A stretch of 64,000 nt of DNA from Sulfurimonas denitrificans DSM 1251 (GCF_000012965.1 NC_007575.1:2046001-2110000), one strand, 5' to 3'. Positions 23,692 to 32,950 are shown, numbered from the stretch's first letter. The notes: a model not told the origin generated them from the letters alone. Numbers and translations: made by a program.

Positions 23692-24827
23692 TGTATATTA
23701 GCAAATTTTTAGTAAGTATTTTTTTAGTGGCTTCTGTTGCTGGGATTGTCCAAGCAAAAGGTGTGAATCCTGTGCTTGCATCAATTAAAGATGAAGAGAA
23801 AATTTTTGTAGTTGAGAGAGAGAACAACTCTCTTGGAGTAATCGAACAAGGCATGACAAAAGGTCATATAGAAGGCATGCACGACATGAATCATGGAGTT
23901 GTAAAATTTTATGACAATGATGGTTATGTAATATCTCGTGATGGATATATAATAAAATTCGACCCACAGAGTGAGAAAATTTTAAAAGCGTACAAAACAA
24001 GTGACAGTGCAATTGGCTTTACGGTTGAAGAGAACTACATTGCAGTAGCAAACTACGCTAAAAAAAGCGTTGATATACTTGATAGAGATTTAAATCCAAT
24101 AAAATCTTTTGAAACGGATTCTAAAAATGTTGGAATCAAAAAATATAAGAATTATCTTGTTTTTTCTCAAATGAATAATGACAAAATAACTGTATTAAAA
24201 GATAAAAATGAGGGCAAAGGTCTTCCAGACTTTGAAATATTCAAAGAGTTTGAAAACGTCGGTGTTATGCCATTTGATGCAATGATAAAGAACAATAACT
24301 TCATAACTGGATTCTTTAAAAGTAACTTCTTTGGTGTTGTAAATCTTGACACTATGGAGTACTCAAAAATAGACATTTTGCTAGAAGATAGAAAGCCTGT
24401 ACTGAAAGTTCCCCACTTTGGTTTTTGGAGTATAAGTGAAGGAAATGTTTTTATTCCAGCGGTTGGAAACAATAAGGTTTTAGTATATACATCTGACTTT
24501 AAATTTGTTAAAAATATTGAAGTAGAAGGTTTACCAGTTTTCACGGCTTTAAGTCCTGATCAAAAGTATATGGCAGTTACTTTTAGCGGAGACAAATTTC
24601 CAGTTCTTCAAATTATAGATACAAAAACTCTTGAAGTTATTAAGAGATTTGAATTTGATGGCAAGGTTCTACATGTAAGATGGTCTGATGTACGTCCTAA
24701 TCTCTACGTATCTGTAAATGACACAAATAAAGTGGCAGTGATAAACACTAAAGAGTGGTATTTGGCTCGTGAGATGTTTGGTATTAACAAGCCATCAGGC
24801 ATATTTTTATATAAAGAGGCAAAGTAA
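23691..24827 (+). CDS. nirF: Heme d1 biosynthesis protein NirF
   Basis: This 378-residue protein has the propeller fold related to the d1 domain of NirS but no cytochrome c domain. A signal sequence (about residues 1-22, IVQAKG) is followed by KIFVVERENNSLGVIEQG and by HDMNHGVVKFYDNDGYVISRDG. This His-containing region is typical of NirF and is implicated in dihydro-heme d1 handling. No lipobox is seen. It starts at the last base of nirJ and ends on the cobA start, so the operon is very compact. NirN, which is longer and has its own heme c, is excluded by size. Confidence 0.9.
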   Translation: MYISKFLVSIFLVASVAGIVQAKGVNPVLASIKDEEKIFVVERENNSLGVIEQGMTKGHIEGMHDMNHGVVKFYDNDGYVISRDGYIIKFDPQSEKILKAYKTSDSAIGFTVEENYIAVANYAKKSVDILDRDLNPIKSFETDSKNVGIKKYKNYLVFSQMNNDKITVLKDKNEGKGLPDFEIFKEFENVGVMPFDAMIKNNNFITGFFKSNFFGVVNLDTMEYSKIDILLEDRKPVLKVPHFGFWSISEGNVFIPAVGNNKVLVYTSDFKFVKNIEVEGLPVFTALSPDQKYMAVTFSGDKFPVLQIIDTKTLEVIKRFEFDGKVLHVRWSDVRPNLYVSVNDTNKVAVINTKEWYLAREMFGINKPSGIFLYKEAK

Positions 24828-25567
24828 TGGGTAAAGTTCATCTAACAGGAGCTGGTCCTGGAGATATAGAGCTGCTTACAATTAAAGCACTAAGAGTGAT
24901 TAAAGAGGCTGATGTTATTATTTACGATCGTCTTGCAAATCCAGATATTTTGCAAGAGGCAAAAAACGGATGCGAATTCGTTTATGTTGGCAAAGAGGAT
25001 GGCAGACACATCGTTCCTCAAGATGATATTAATGAAGTTATCTATCAAAATGCACTAAAACATGAAAATGTTGTACGTTTAAAAGGCGGTGACCCTTTTG
25101 TGTTTGGGCGTGGCGGAGAAGAGGCACTATACCTAAGAGACAGAGGCATCTCTTTTGATGTAATTCCAGGGATAACTTCAGCAATAAGCGCACCTGCTTA
25201 TGCTGGTATTCCTGTAACTCATCGTGGCGTTTCTGTAAGCTTTAGGGTTGTAACTGGGCATGAATCTCCAAACAAAAAAGAGTCTCAGATTCCTTGGGAG
25301 ACATTTAAAACAGATGATACGATAGTCTTTTTAATGGGCTTGCACAATCTTCCAAAAATTAGTAAAAAACTTATGGAGATTGGCAAACCAAAAAATTATC
25401 CATGTGCTGTTATTTCAAAAGGGACTACAAAAGAGCAAAGTGTTGTTGTAGGTACTTTAGAGGATATAGTTGCAAAAACGAAAGATGTTCCAACTCCTGC
25501 GCTTATAGTTGTTGGTAGAGTTGTTGAACTTAGAGAACAGCTACAATGGTTTGAGGGAAATGAGTAA
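24827..25567 (+). CDS. cobA: Uroporphyrinogen-III C-methyltransferase (CobA/NirE)
   Basis: This 246-residue enzyme would add two methyl groups from SAM to uroporphyrinogen III to give precorrin-2. The N-terminus VHLTGAGPGDIELLTIKALR is the SUMT signature, and KGGDPFVFGRGGEE, PGITSAISAPAYAGIPVTHR and a C-terminal PALIVVGRVV are conserved. It is a stand-alone SUMT without the CysG dehydrogenase half, which is encoded separately at 13540. In the nir context it is equivalent to nirE. It overlaps the kinase gene by 8 bases. Confidence 0.93.
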   Translation: MGKVHLTGAGPGDIELLTIKALRVIKEADVIIYDRLANPDILQEAKNGCEFVYVGKEDGRHIVPQDDINEVIYQNALKHENVVRLKGGDPFVFGRGGEEALYLRDRGISFDVIPGITSAISAPAYAGIPVTHRGVSVSFRVVTGHESPNKKESQIPWETFKTDDTIVFLMGLHNLPKISKKLMEIGKPKNYPCAVISKGTTKEQSVVVGTLEDIVAKTKDVPTPALIVVGRVVELREQLQWFEGNE

Positions 25568-27086
25568 GCTTTTAGACACATCCGAGGCTATACTAATTGC
25601 ACCAAATATCTATTGGGTTGGAATGCACTTAAAAAATGACCCTTTTCAATGCCACCCTTATCTAATCAAAAATGGAGATGAATCTATCTTAATAGATCCA
25701 GGCTCCATGATTGAATTTGATGAAACTGTTAGAAAAGTAAAAACTCTAATGGATATGAAAGATATAAAATATATTATCCTTCATCATCAAGACCCCGATT
25801 TAGCAGCTGCTGTTCCTGAGATAGAAAAACTTATAAACAGAGATGACCTGCTAATAGTAACCCACTCAAGAATGTCTCTTTTAGTCAAACACTACCTTAT
25901 AAAATCCAACTATTATGAGATAGATAAGATGGATCATAAACTAGTAACATCGAGTGGTTTTAGACTTGATTTTCTTACCACTCCATACTGCCACTCTCCT
26001 GGAGCATTTGTAAGTTATGAGCCAACCTCAAAAACTCTATTCTCAGGAGATATTTTTGGAGGAATTGAAGAGTCTTGGGATTTTTATGCAGATGAAACAT
26101 ACTTTTTAAAAGCTAAACTTTTTCATCAAGAGTATATGCCCAGCAAAGATATTTTCAACTATGCACTCGCTAAGATAGAAAAACTCGACATTGAGCTTAT
26201 CGCCCCGCAACACGGCTCTATAATAGAGAAAAAGTACATAAATAAGCTGATTCAAGATATGAGGGAGCTTGATTGTGGATTGTATATTGAAGAGAAATAT
26301 AATCGTGAATTAATAGATACAATAAAAGAGCTTCAACAAAAAGAGATAGCGCTAAAAGAGCGCGATTTACTAATTTTTGAGCAATCAAAAAGAGCAGAAA
26401 TAGGCGAGATGATTGGTAACATTGCACATCAGTGGCGCCAACCATTAGCAATAGTAAATACTTCAATAGCAATACTCCAAGAAAAAAACAGAGCCTCCTC
26501 TCTTAGCAAAGAAGAGCTCTTTGAAAAACTAGAAAAAATTGAAAAACGCATTATATACATGTCAGAAACAATAGAAGATTTTATGAGTTACTATAGTCCA
26601 GACAAAGAGAAATCTTGGTTTAAAATTTGTGATGCAATAGAGAGAAGTCTTGATATAACAAATTTACAAAAATCAAACACTCATGTTAAAGTAAATCTGC
26701 TTATTACAAATGAATATAAAATTTTTGGATTAATAAATGAGCTTGTACAGGTATTAGTCTCCATAATCTCTAACATAAATGACATAATTAAAATAAAAAA
26801 TTTAACAGATGTGAAAATTACTATTTCTATATATAAAGATGATAATTATATAGTCATCTCAATCGCTGATAATTGCGGTGGCATAGAAGATATTAACCTA
26901 AAGAAAATATTTGACCCTTACTTTACTACAAAACACAAATCAATAGGGACTGGTCTTGGACTGCATATAGCAAAAATGATTGTTGAAGATAATATGCAAG
27001 GTTATTTAAGTGCAAAAAATCTATATAATGAAAAAAATGAAAAAATTGGTGCAGAATTTACTATAAAGGTAAAAAATGAAGATTGA
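25560..27086 (+). CDS. Histidine kinase with flavodiiron/ODP-like metallo-beta-lactamase sensor
   Basis: I start this gene at the ATG at 25560 (508 residues). Residues 1-245 are a metallo-beta-lactamase fold of the flavodiiron (FprA/ODP) type. The candidate diiron ligands are H76, D78 and D80 in HHQDPD, H145 in CHSPGAF, D164 in SGDIFGG and H218 in APQHGS. The spacing agrees with flavodiiron proteins (H79, E81, D83, H146, D165, H226), with Glu replaced by Asp and the seventh ligand His replaced by Leu. There is no flavodoxin domain. A coiled linker follows, then HisKA with H290 in HQWRQPL, and HATPase with DNCGG and GTGLGLHIAK. It lacks a membrane span, so it is a cytoplasmic gas or redox sensor. 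Confidence 0.85.
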   Translation: MSKLLDTSEAILIAPNIYWVGMHLKNDPFQCHPYLIKNGDESILIDPGSMIEFDETVRKVKTLMDMKDIKYIILHHQDPDLAAAVPEIEKLINRDDLLIVTHSRMSLLVKHYLIKSNYYEIDKMDHKLVTSSGFRLDFLTTPYCHSPGAFVSYEPTSKTLFSGDIFGGIEESWDFYADETYFLKAKLFHQEYMPSKDIFNYALAKIEKLDIELIAPQHGSIIEKKYINKLIQDMRELDCGLYIEEKYNRELIDTIKELQQKEIALKERDLLIFEQSKRAEIGEMIGNIAHQWRQPLAIVNTSIAILQEKNRASSLSKEELFEKLEKIEKRIIYMSETIEDFMSYYSPDKEKSWFKICDAIERSLDITNLQKSNTHVKVNLLITNEYKIFGLINELVQVLVSIISNINDIIKIKNLTDVKITISIYKDDNYIVISIADNCGGIEDINLKKIFDPYFTTKHKSIGTGLGLHIAKMIVEDNMQGYLSAKNLYNEKNEKIGAEFTIKVKNED

Positions 27087-27765
27087 AAAAATTAGAGATA
27101 TATCCATTTTGCTAGCCGAAGATGAGAGTGAACTTCGTGAACTTTTACATGAGTATTTGCAACTGTTTTTTGGCAGAGTTTATGCCGCTACCTCAGGAGA
27201 TCAGGCGTATGATATCTACAAACAAAAAAAGCCAGATATTATAATCACAGACATAAGTATGCCTAACCTTGATGGTTTAGAGATGATAAGCAAGATAAGA
27301 GAGAGCGACAAAGAGACAAAAATTATAGTCATGAGTGCGCACTCTGAGCAAGAGAGGCTTCTTCTTGCTATTAAGCTAAATCTTGAGTCATATCTTATTA
27401 AGCCCATAAAAACAGAAGCTTTGAAGACTATTTTACTCGATATTGTAAAACACCTTAGAGAGAAATCTCGCCGCACTTATGTTACAGAAAACATCTATTG
27501 GGAACATGAGACAAACACACTTTGGGGAAATTCAAAAGAGATAAAACTAAGAAAAATGGAGAGTATGCTTTTAAAACTCCTATTTTCAAGACCAAATGAG
27601 ATTTTTTCCACAAAAGAGATTTTTGATTATCTACATGAAACAAAAAATGACAAAGAATTTTCAGTTCACGCAGTTACCTCTCTTATGAAAAGGTTACGCG
27701 CAAAACTTCCTAATGAAGTTATTCACAATATTTATGGTTCAGGATATAAGATAATTCCTATTTAG
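27076..27765 (+). CDS. OmpR-family response regulator, partner of the ODP-like kinase
   Basis: This 229-residue protein has a receiver domain (about 1-125) with the acidic pair E-D near residue 16, the phospho-acceptor D59 in IIITDISMPN, and the conserved Lys in LIKPIKTEA. A winged-helix DNA-binding domain follows (about 135-229), ending HNIYGSGYKI, the usual last strand of OmpR/PhoB regulators. It overlaps the kinase gene by 11 bases and is the final gene of the cytochrome-nirJ-nirF-cobA operon. By context it should regulate nir or nor genes. Its stop overlaps that of the convergent Sel1 gene. Confidence 0.9.
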   Translation: MKIEKIRDISILLAEDESELRELLHEYLQLFFGRVYAATSGDQAYDIYKQKKPDIIITDISMPNLDGLEMISKIRESDKETKIIVMSAHSEQERLLLAIKLNLESYLIKPIKTEALKTILLDIVKHLREKSRRTYVTENIYWEHETNTLWGNSKEIKLRKMESMLLKLLFSRPNEIFSTKEIFDYLHETKNDKEFSVHAVTSLMKRLRAKLPNEVIHNIYGSGYKIIPI

Positions 27766-28463
27766 TACTTATCTAGTTCATACTTTTTATAGAGAATTTT
27801 TGCCTCTTTATTGCCACTGTTTATTGCTCTATTTGCCCACTCTTTAGCTTTTTTAAACTCTTCTAATTCACAATATATCTGTGCAAGAACGTAGTATGAA
27901 CTCTCATCGCCAGCTGCTGCACTTTTTTCAAACCACTTTGATGCTTCATCAAATTTTAGAAGTTGCATGTAGATATGTCCTACATTTTGAGCGGCGCCAA
28001 CATGACCACTGGTTGCTGCTTTATCAAGAAGTTCTACTGCCTTTGGAACACTCAAATCAACTCCATCACCTTTATAGTACATAAGCGCTAAATTGTATTG
28101 TGCATTTATATTGTTTTGTGCTGAGGATTTACTCAATAACTCAAAAGCTTTTTTACTGTTTTGCTCTACATTATTTCCTTTTAGATAAAACATTCCCAAA
28201 TCATACTGTGCATTTGCATCTCCGCTTTGAGCTGATTTCTCAAGCCACTCAAGAGATTTCTTTAAATCTTTTTGCACTCCTAAGCCCATTGCATAAAGAT
28301 AACTTAATGCGCTTTGAGCTTTAGAATCGCCCTCTTTTGCGCTTTTTTCATAGAGCTTAAACGCTTCTGTATAATCTTGCTTTTTAAATGCTCTTAGCGC
28401 TTCATCACTATTTGCCTCTAGTGTGAATAACGAAAAAATTACTGCTACTATAAACTTAAACAT
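27762..28463 (-). CDS. Sel1-repeat (Hcp-like) exported protein
   Basis: This 233-residue protein has a signal peptide (about residues 1-18) and then a series of roughly 36-residue Sel1/TPR-like repeats. Typical copies read A-L-S-Y-L-Y-A-M-G-L-G-V, then A-Q-Y-D-L-G-M-F-Y-L-K-G and A-Q-Y-N-L-A-L-M-Y-Y-K-G, with the last repeats more degenerate. Helicobacter Hcp proteins share this layout but carry a disulfide-linked Cys pair in each repeat, which is missing here. It is likely periplasmic, in protein-protein binding. The partner is unknown. Its stop shares bases with the response regulator stop. Confidence 0.8.
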   Translation of the reverse strand: MFKFIVAVIFSLFTLEANSDEALRAFKKQDYTEAFKLYEKSAKEGDSKAQSALSYLYAMGLGVQKDLKKSLEWLEKSAQSGDANAQYDLGMFYLKGNNVEQNSKKAFELLSKSSAQNNINAQYNLALMYYKGDGVDLSVPKAVELLDKAATSGHVGAAQNVGHIYMQLLKFDEASKWFEKSAAAGDESSYYVLAQIYCELEEFKKAKEWANRAINSGNKEAKILYKKYELDKY

Positions 28464-28535
28464 CTTTGTCCTTATAAAAATTAGTATGGCTATTATACAT
28501 AAAGAGGTAAAACAGACACCCAGATTTATCTTTTG

Positions 28536-29753
28536 TTATATATTTTTACGCTTTAAGCACTCATCAACAATTTTTGCAACAACCAAATCAGAAGTGACAT
28601 TCAATGCTGTTCTTGCCATATCTAAAATTCTATCTACTGCAATAATTAACGCTATATATTCCAAAGGCAAACCAAACTGTTTGAGAATAACAATGAGCAT
28701 TACCAAAGAGGCACTAGGCAGGGCTGCAACTCCTACACTAAGAGCCACAACACTCACACCTAATAGTAACTGTTCAAAAAGCGTTAAATCAACTCCAGAT
28801 AAGTGCGAGATATAGAGAGTTGCTATTGTCAAATATGCAGCTGTGCCATCCATAGAAATTGTCGCACCAAGAGGAAGAACAAAAGAGGCATTTTTTTTAT
28901 CAACTCCGCCAACTTCTTCAACAACACGCATGGAAACAGGAAGAGTAGCCATACTAGAAGCTGTAGAAAATGCCATAATAGGAGCTTCACGTATCGCACT
29001 TAAATATTTAAACGGATTTATACGAGAAAAGAAAAACAGAAGAGCAGGCAGCGTAACAACTGCATGAAAAAACAGAACAGCTAAAACCATTAAAAGATAC
29101 TTCCAAAGACCAATTATTACATCTACTCCTTGATTAGCAACCACATAAGAGATAAGGCTAAATACTCCAATGGGAGTTAGTTTTATAACCCACTGTGCTA
29201 TTATAAGCATTGCATCCATTACGCCAGTAAAAAAATTAACCATTTCAAGCTCTTTTTGTTTAGCTACATGTAAAGAAGCTACTCCAAAAAGGGATGCAAA
29301 AACAATAATAGGCATCATTGATCCCTCTGAGAGAGAGTGAAATATGTTTGTGGGAATAAAGCTCAAAATCATGCTCTTAAATGAGAAAGATGCTAGCTCT
29401 GAAGCTTTTGCATACTCTAAACCTTCAACTGCGACAACCTCGCCAAGAGGCACTAAATTCATAGCCATTACCGCAGCAAATACAGCAAGCGCTGTTGTTA
29501 AAATATAAAGAGCAATAACTCTTGCCCCAATATCTCTAAGGCTTTTTAAATCGCCTAACCCAACAATTGATACATATATACTAGAAAAAACGAGAGGAAC
29601 AACGAGCATTTTTAAAAAACTTATAAAAATCTCTCCTATAATTTGTTGCCCTAGTGCAAGTTGTGGTGCAAATACTCCAAAAAGAACTCCTAAGACTATA
29701 CCCAAGAGAACCAGAGTATTTGTAGTAGAATATTTTTTTATTTTTTTTACCAT
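28536..29753 (-). CDS. Dicarboxylate/amino acid:cation symporter (DAACS)
   Basis: This 405-residue membrane protein has the glutamate-transporter pattern. Six N-terminal helices are followed by the Ser-rich reentrant segment MAFSTASSMATLPVS, the substrate region FVLPLGATISMDGTAAYLTI, a second hairpin with ALPSASLVML, and the conserved VDRILDMARTALNVTSDLVVAKIVD near the C-terminus. It is of the GltP/DctA class, with glutamate, aspartate or C4-dicarboxylate as possible substrates. The D-R-x-x-D-x-x-R-T-x-x-N segment is complete, so the protein should be functional. It is 13 bases from mgtE upstream and may be cotranscribed. Confidence 0.9.
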   Translation of the reverse strand: MVKKIKKYSTTNTLVLLGIVLGVLFGVFAPQLALGQQIIGEIFISFLKMLVVPLVFSSIYVSIVGLGDLKSLRDIGARVIALYILTTALAVFAAVMAMNLVPLGEVVAVEGLEYAKASELASFSFKSMILSFIPTNIFHSLSEGSMMPIIVFASLFGVASLHVAKQKELEMVNFFTGVMDAMLIIAQWVIKLTPIGVFSLISYVVANQGVDVIIGLWKYLLMVLAVLFFHAVVTLPALLFFFSRINPFKYLSAIREAPIMAFSTASSMATLPVSMRVVEEVGGVDKKNASFVLPLGATISMDGTAAYLTIATLYISHLSGVDLTLFEQLLLGVSVVALSVGVAALPSASLVMLIVILKQFGLPLEYIALIIAVDRILDMARTALNVTSDLVVAKIVDECLKRKNI

Positions 29754-29766
29754 TCTTTTGCTTTAG

Positions 29767-31095
29767 CTACAACAACATATATGTTGCTAATCCTAAAAAG
29801 CTGAAAAAGCCTACGACATCAGTTACTGTTGTAAGTATAACAGCGCTTCCAATTGCTGGGTCTATCTCCATTTTTTTTAAAAATAGCGGTATTGCTGCAC
29901 CAAAAAAACCTGCGATAAAAAGGTTAATTATCATACTAAGCGCTATTACTAAGCCTAACATCTTTATGCCAAACCATATAGATGCTATTACGCCCATAAC
30001 TATTGCAAAGACAAGCCCATTCATAAGTGCAATAAGAACCTCTTTTTTTATAATTCTCATCGCATCACCTTGAGAAATATCACCAAGAGCCAACTGCCTT
30101 ACCACTACCGTTAGTGTTTGTGTACCTGCATTCCCGCCCATAGAAGCAACAATTGGCATTAAAACAGCAAGAGCAACCATGCTCTGCAATGTTTCTGAGA
30201 ACAGACCAATAACTAGTGAAGCAAAAATAGCAGTTAGAAGATTTATCCCAAGCCATGAAGCTCTTTTTTTACCTGCCTTGTAAACCTCATCATACTCTTC
30301 TGCATCATCGTCAACTCCAGCAAGGTTATACATCTGCTCGGTTGCATGTTCGTTTATAATATCGTAAATATCATCTGATGTTATACGACCAAGTAAAACC
30401 CCATAAGCATTTACAATAGGCATAACTGAGAGATCGTACTCTTCAAAGTAGCGAACAACATCACGGATATTTTCTCTATCTTGAGCTTTCTTTGGCTCAA
30501 AACTATCTTCGCTATCATCTATATTTTCAATCAAAGTTTTTTTAAAATCAAAAATCAGCAAATCATCTAAACCAATAGTATATAGAAGTTTTCTATCGCT
30601 GCTTGTAATAAAAAGATTTTGAATATTTTCTATATGTTTTGCACGCCTAAGTTCTGCAAATCTCTTTATTACATCATGTACTACCTCATTTCTATCAGCA
30701 GTAAAAATTTCAAGCTGCATATATGCGCCAGCTTCATTATCGTTATAGGTCTGAAGCTTTATAATCTCTTTTTTATCATCTTCATGTAGAGTGTCAAAAA
30801 CTTGCGAAGCGATATTTTCATCAATATCTTCAAGACCTTGTAAAAAATCCACTTGGTCATCTGACTCAAGCTCTCCTACCGCATGTCCTAGTTCATCAAT
30901 ACTTAAATTTTCAACAACATCATCAAAATATCTATCAGGAAGGGCTAACGCTACATCACCAATTAAATCTTTTGGAATAAGTTTTAGCGCAGCAGCAAAA
31001 TGACTATCATCAAGCTGTTTTAATATTTTTGCTATATCAGATGGATGCATCTCACTTAATTCGTGAGCGTTTAAATACTCTTCTAATTTATTCAT
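29767..31095 (-). CDS. mgtE: Magnesium transporter MgtE
   Basis: This 442-residue protein has the MgtE order: an N-terminal acidic superhelical domain (HPSDIAKILKQLDDSHF, LEDIDENIASQVF), two CBS domains (about residues 130-250, with SVMPIVNAYGVLLGRITSDDIYDII), a connecting helix, and five membrane helices from about residue 275. The pore segments PIVASMGGNAGTQTLTVVVR and AVILTTVTDVVGFF are present. The acidic cytoplasmic parts sense Mg2+ and close the channel. Its length is normal. It has no close upstream neighbour and precedes the DAACS gene by 13 bases. Confidence 0.94.
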   Translation of the reverse strand: MNKLEEYLNAHELSEMHPSDIAKILKQLDDSHFAAALKLIPKDLIGDVALALPDRYFDDVVENLSIDELGHAVGELESDDQVDFLQGLEDIDENIASQVFDTLHEDDKKEIIKLQTYNDNEAGAYMQLEIFTADRNEVVHDVIKRFAELRRAKHIENIQNLFITSSDRKLLYTIGLDDLLIFDFKKTLIENIDDSEDSFEPKKAQDRENIRDVVRYFEEYDLSVMPIVNAYGVLLGRITSDDIYDIINEHATEQMYNLAGVDDDAEEYDEVYKAGKKRASWLGINLLTAIFASLVIGLFSETLQSMVALAVLMPIVASMGGNAGTQTLTVVVRQLALGDISQGDAMRIIKKEVLIALMNGLVFAIVMGVIASIWFGIKMLGLVIALSMIINLFIAGFFGAAIPLFLKKMEIDPAIGSAVILTTVTDVVGFFSFLGLATYMLL

Positions 31096-31233
31096 AATTG
31101 TCTATTTAAAGAGGTAAAAATCAACATAAAAACTATTTTTTTCATTTTAAATCTTTTTTTTATTTATCTAGCGTATTGTAACATCAATATAAGAGTTTTT
31201 TAAATAGTTAAAATCAAACTAAGATTTATTTAA

Positions 31234-31719
31234 TTACCCCTCTATCGCCATTTTTAACTCCTCTTTTGTAGAGACAAATCTTATCTCTTTTACTTTTTCA
31301 TCTTCTATATAAAGCAGTGTTGCTTTTGCTTCTCGAGTTGGAATAATAGCTTCAAGCTTATCACCATAATAGAGATATATGGGATGTTTATATTTTTGAA
31401 GTCTTGGAAGTGCTACTATCTTTGCTATAATCTTTGGCATCTTATGAACATCCGCAATAAAAACAGCGTTGTAGCTTAAGAGATAGAGTGAATCTTTAGT
31501 ATCTAAATACTCATTGATAACTGCGCTTATGTCTTTTTCAAAAGCTATTATTATGAGTTTTATATTTTTTGGTATTTTTATCTCCTCTGCACTTGGAGTC
31601 TCATATACAACACCCTCCAACTCTTTAAGTGACAAGTTTACAGCAGCAATCTCTGAGCCAAAGAGTGTTGCAGTAATGATTAAGAGTGATAAAAAATTAT
31701 TCATGTACAATGATAACAT
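31234..31719 (-). CDS. Unknown exported protein, possibly thioredoxin-like fold
   Basis: This 161-residue protein starts with a hydrophobic signal-like segment (about residues 7-22, LSLLIITATLFG), so it is probably periplasmic. Alternating strands and helices follow (IKLIIIAFEKDISAVINEYL, YNAVFIADVHKMP, ATLLYIEDEKVKEIRFVST), which resembles a thioredoxin-like order without a CxxC. No catalytic motif is seen. A second in-frame ATG at 31704 is equally plausible, because neither start has a good ribosome binding site. The 138 bases upstream to mgtE are AT-rich, with nothing recognisable. Confidence 0.65.
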   Translation of the reverse strand: MLSLYMNNFLSLLIITATLFGSEIAAVNLSLKELEGVVYETPSAEEIKIPKNIKLIIIAFEKDISAVINEYLDTKDSLYLLSYNAVFIADVHKMPKIIAKIVALPRLQKYKHPIYLYYGDKLEAIIPTREAKATLLYIEDEKVKEIRFVSTKEELKMAIEG

Positions 31720-31801
31720 TTTAGATTAAAACTTCTCTCTGTTAAGCAGATTATCCATCTTAACAAATTATAATACTACCATCTCGCACTCAAGGATACT
31801 T

Positions 31802-32395
31802 ATGGTAAAACACTTTAGCTTGGTAGTTATCTTATCTCTTGTTCTTGTATTTTTTTCAGGTTTTTGGTCTGGAAAAAGTGAAAAAGAGATTAAAGAAGAC
31901 AATACCAAAGAGAGGGTTGAGCGCATAAAAACAAGCAATGATACACTAGAACTTCTTTATAAATATGCCCCTGAAGCTAGAAGTATGGTTCTTCGCTCTT
32001 ATGGGTATGCAATATTTAGCAATCTTGGAGTAAACCTTACTCTACTCTCAGCAGAAGGTGGAAAAGGTATGGCTCATAACAATAAAACAGGAGTAAATAC
32101 CTACATGAACATGGGTTCTGGAGGTCTTGGATTTGGGCTTGGCATTAAAGATTTTAGAGCTGTTTTTCTATTTGAAAATAAAAGAGTCTATGATAATTTT
32201 GTCAATCATGGATGGGAAGCCAATGCTCAAGTTGATGTAACTGCAAAATATAAAGATAATGGCGTCTCTATAAATGCCGCTGAAACGGTTGCTTTTGGGA
32301 TAAGACTCTATAAACTTACACAAAATGGTCTAGCACTTCAAGCAACAGTACAAGGTACGAAATATTGGAAAGATAAAGAGCTTAACAAATACTAA
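31802..32395 (+). CDS. SYLF/Ysc84-like lipid-binding domain protein
   Basis: This 197-residue protein has an N-terminal hydrophobic segment (about residues 4-21), likely a signal or anchor. A domain with ARSMVLRSYGYAIFSNLGVN, a glycine-rich stretch NMGSGGLGFGLGIKD, and F-R-A-V-F-L-F-E-N follows, as in SYLF (Ysc84) proteins, which bind phosphoinositides in eukaryotes and are of unknown role in bacteria. An AAGGA ribosome binding site precedes the ATG. It stands alone between a divergent unknown gene and a DUF3015-like gene, and should reside in the periplasm or at the inner membrane. Confidence 0.78.
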   Translation: MVKHFSLVVILSLVLVFFSGFWSGKSEKEIKEDNTKERVERIKTSNDTLELLYKYAPEARSMVLRSYGYAIFSNLGVNLTLLSAEGGKGMAHNNKTGVNTYMNMGSGGLGFGLGIKDFRAVFLFENKRVYDNFVNHGWEANAQVDVTAKYKDNGVSINAAETVAFGIRLYKLTQNGLALQATVQGTKYWKDKELNKY

Positions 32396-32453
32396 TATTT
32401 AGTTAAGCAAACTAATCCTACAATTGCTTTATCTTAATTTCAAAGGATATTTT

Positions 32454-32900
32454 ATGAAAAAAATTTTAGTTAGTATTGCTGCTGTTGTAGCTTTAAGTTC
32501 AGCTGTAATGGCAGGTGTTAATTCTCAAACTGGTTGTGGCTTAGGTTCTGTAATAATCAAAGATGATTCAAGTGCTGTATTATTGGCACTTCAAGCTACT
32601 ACAAACGGTACTTCAGGAAACCAAACATTTGGTATCACTTCAGGAACTCTTGGTTGTAAAAAAACTCAATTCGTTATGAATGAGAGAGCAGAAGAGTTTG
32701 TTGCTTCAAATATGGATCAACTTGCAAAAGAGATTGCTCAAGGTCATGGCGAGAGTGTTGACACTTTAGCAGAACTTTTAGAAGTATCTGATAAGGCAAC
32801 TTTTTCAGCTTCACTTCAAACAAACTATAATAACATCTATGCAACTCAAAATGCAAAAATGGCTGATGTTTTAGACAATATCTCTACAACTTCTCTTTAG
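32454..32900 (+). CDS. DUF3015-like exported protein
   Basis: I start this gene at the ATG at 32454 (148 residues). It has an AAAGGAT ribosome binding site and gives a clean signal peptide (MKKILVSIAAVVALSSAVMA). The mature part begins with GCGLGSVI and later has a Q-T-F-G-I-T-S-G-T-L-G-C segment. The two cysteine regions and the Q/G/T-rich strand pattern match the DUF3015 family, whose function is unknown. It is followed by a good terminator. Small size, strong signal peptide and terminator point to an abundant periplasmic protein. Confidence 0.8.
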   Translation: MKKILVSIAAVVALSSAVMAGVNSQTGCGLGSVIIKDDSSAVLLALQATTNGTSGNQTFGITSGTLGCKKTQFVMNERAEEFVASNMDQLAKEIAQGHGESVDTLAELLEVSDKATFSASLQTNYNNIYATQNAKMADVLDNISTTSL

Positions 32901-32905
32901 TAAAC

Positions 32906-32938
32906 AATCAAACGGATGGATTTTCATCCGTTTTGATT
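32906..32938 (+). terminator. Rho-independent terminator after the DUF3015-like gene
   Basis: CAAACGGATG and CATCCGTTTTG pair in a 10-base stem around a GATTTT loop, with outer AAT and ATT also complementary. It lies 8 bases after the stop codon at 32900. The T-rich 3' arm makes it a plausible intrinsic terminator. Confidence 0.75.
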
Positions 32939-32950
32939 AAACTCACTCTT

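Noticed and set aside
25509-25559. An upstream start for the ODP-like kinase gene
   Set aside because: It would lie inside the cobA coding end and adds residues with no family match. The ATG at 25560 begins directly at the MBL domain.
25560-26300. The MBL domain as a true beta-lactamase or glyoxalase II
   Set aside because: The HxHxDH motif of those enzymes is replaced by HHQDPD, as in flavodiiron-type proteins, and the domain is fused to a kinase.
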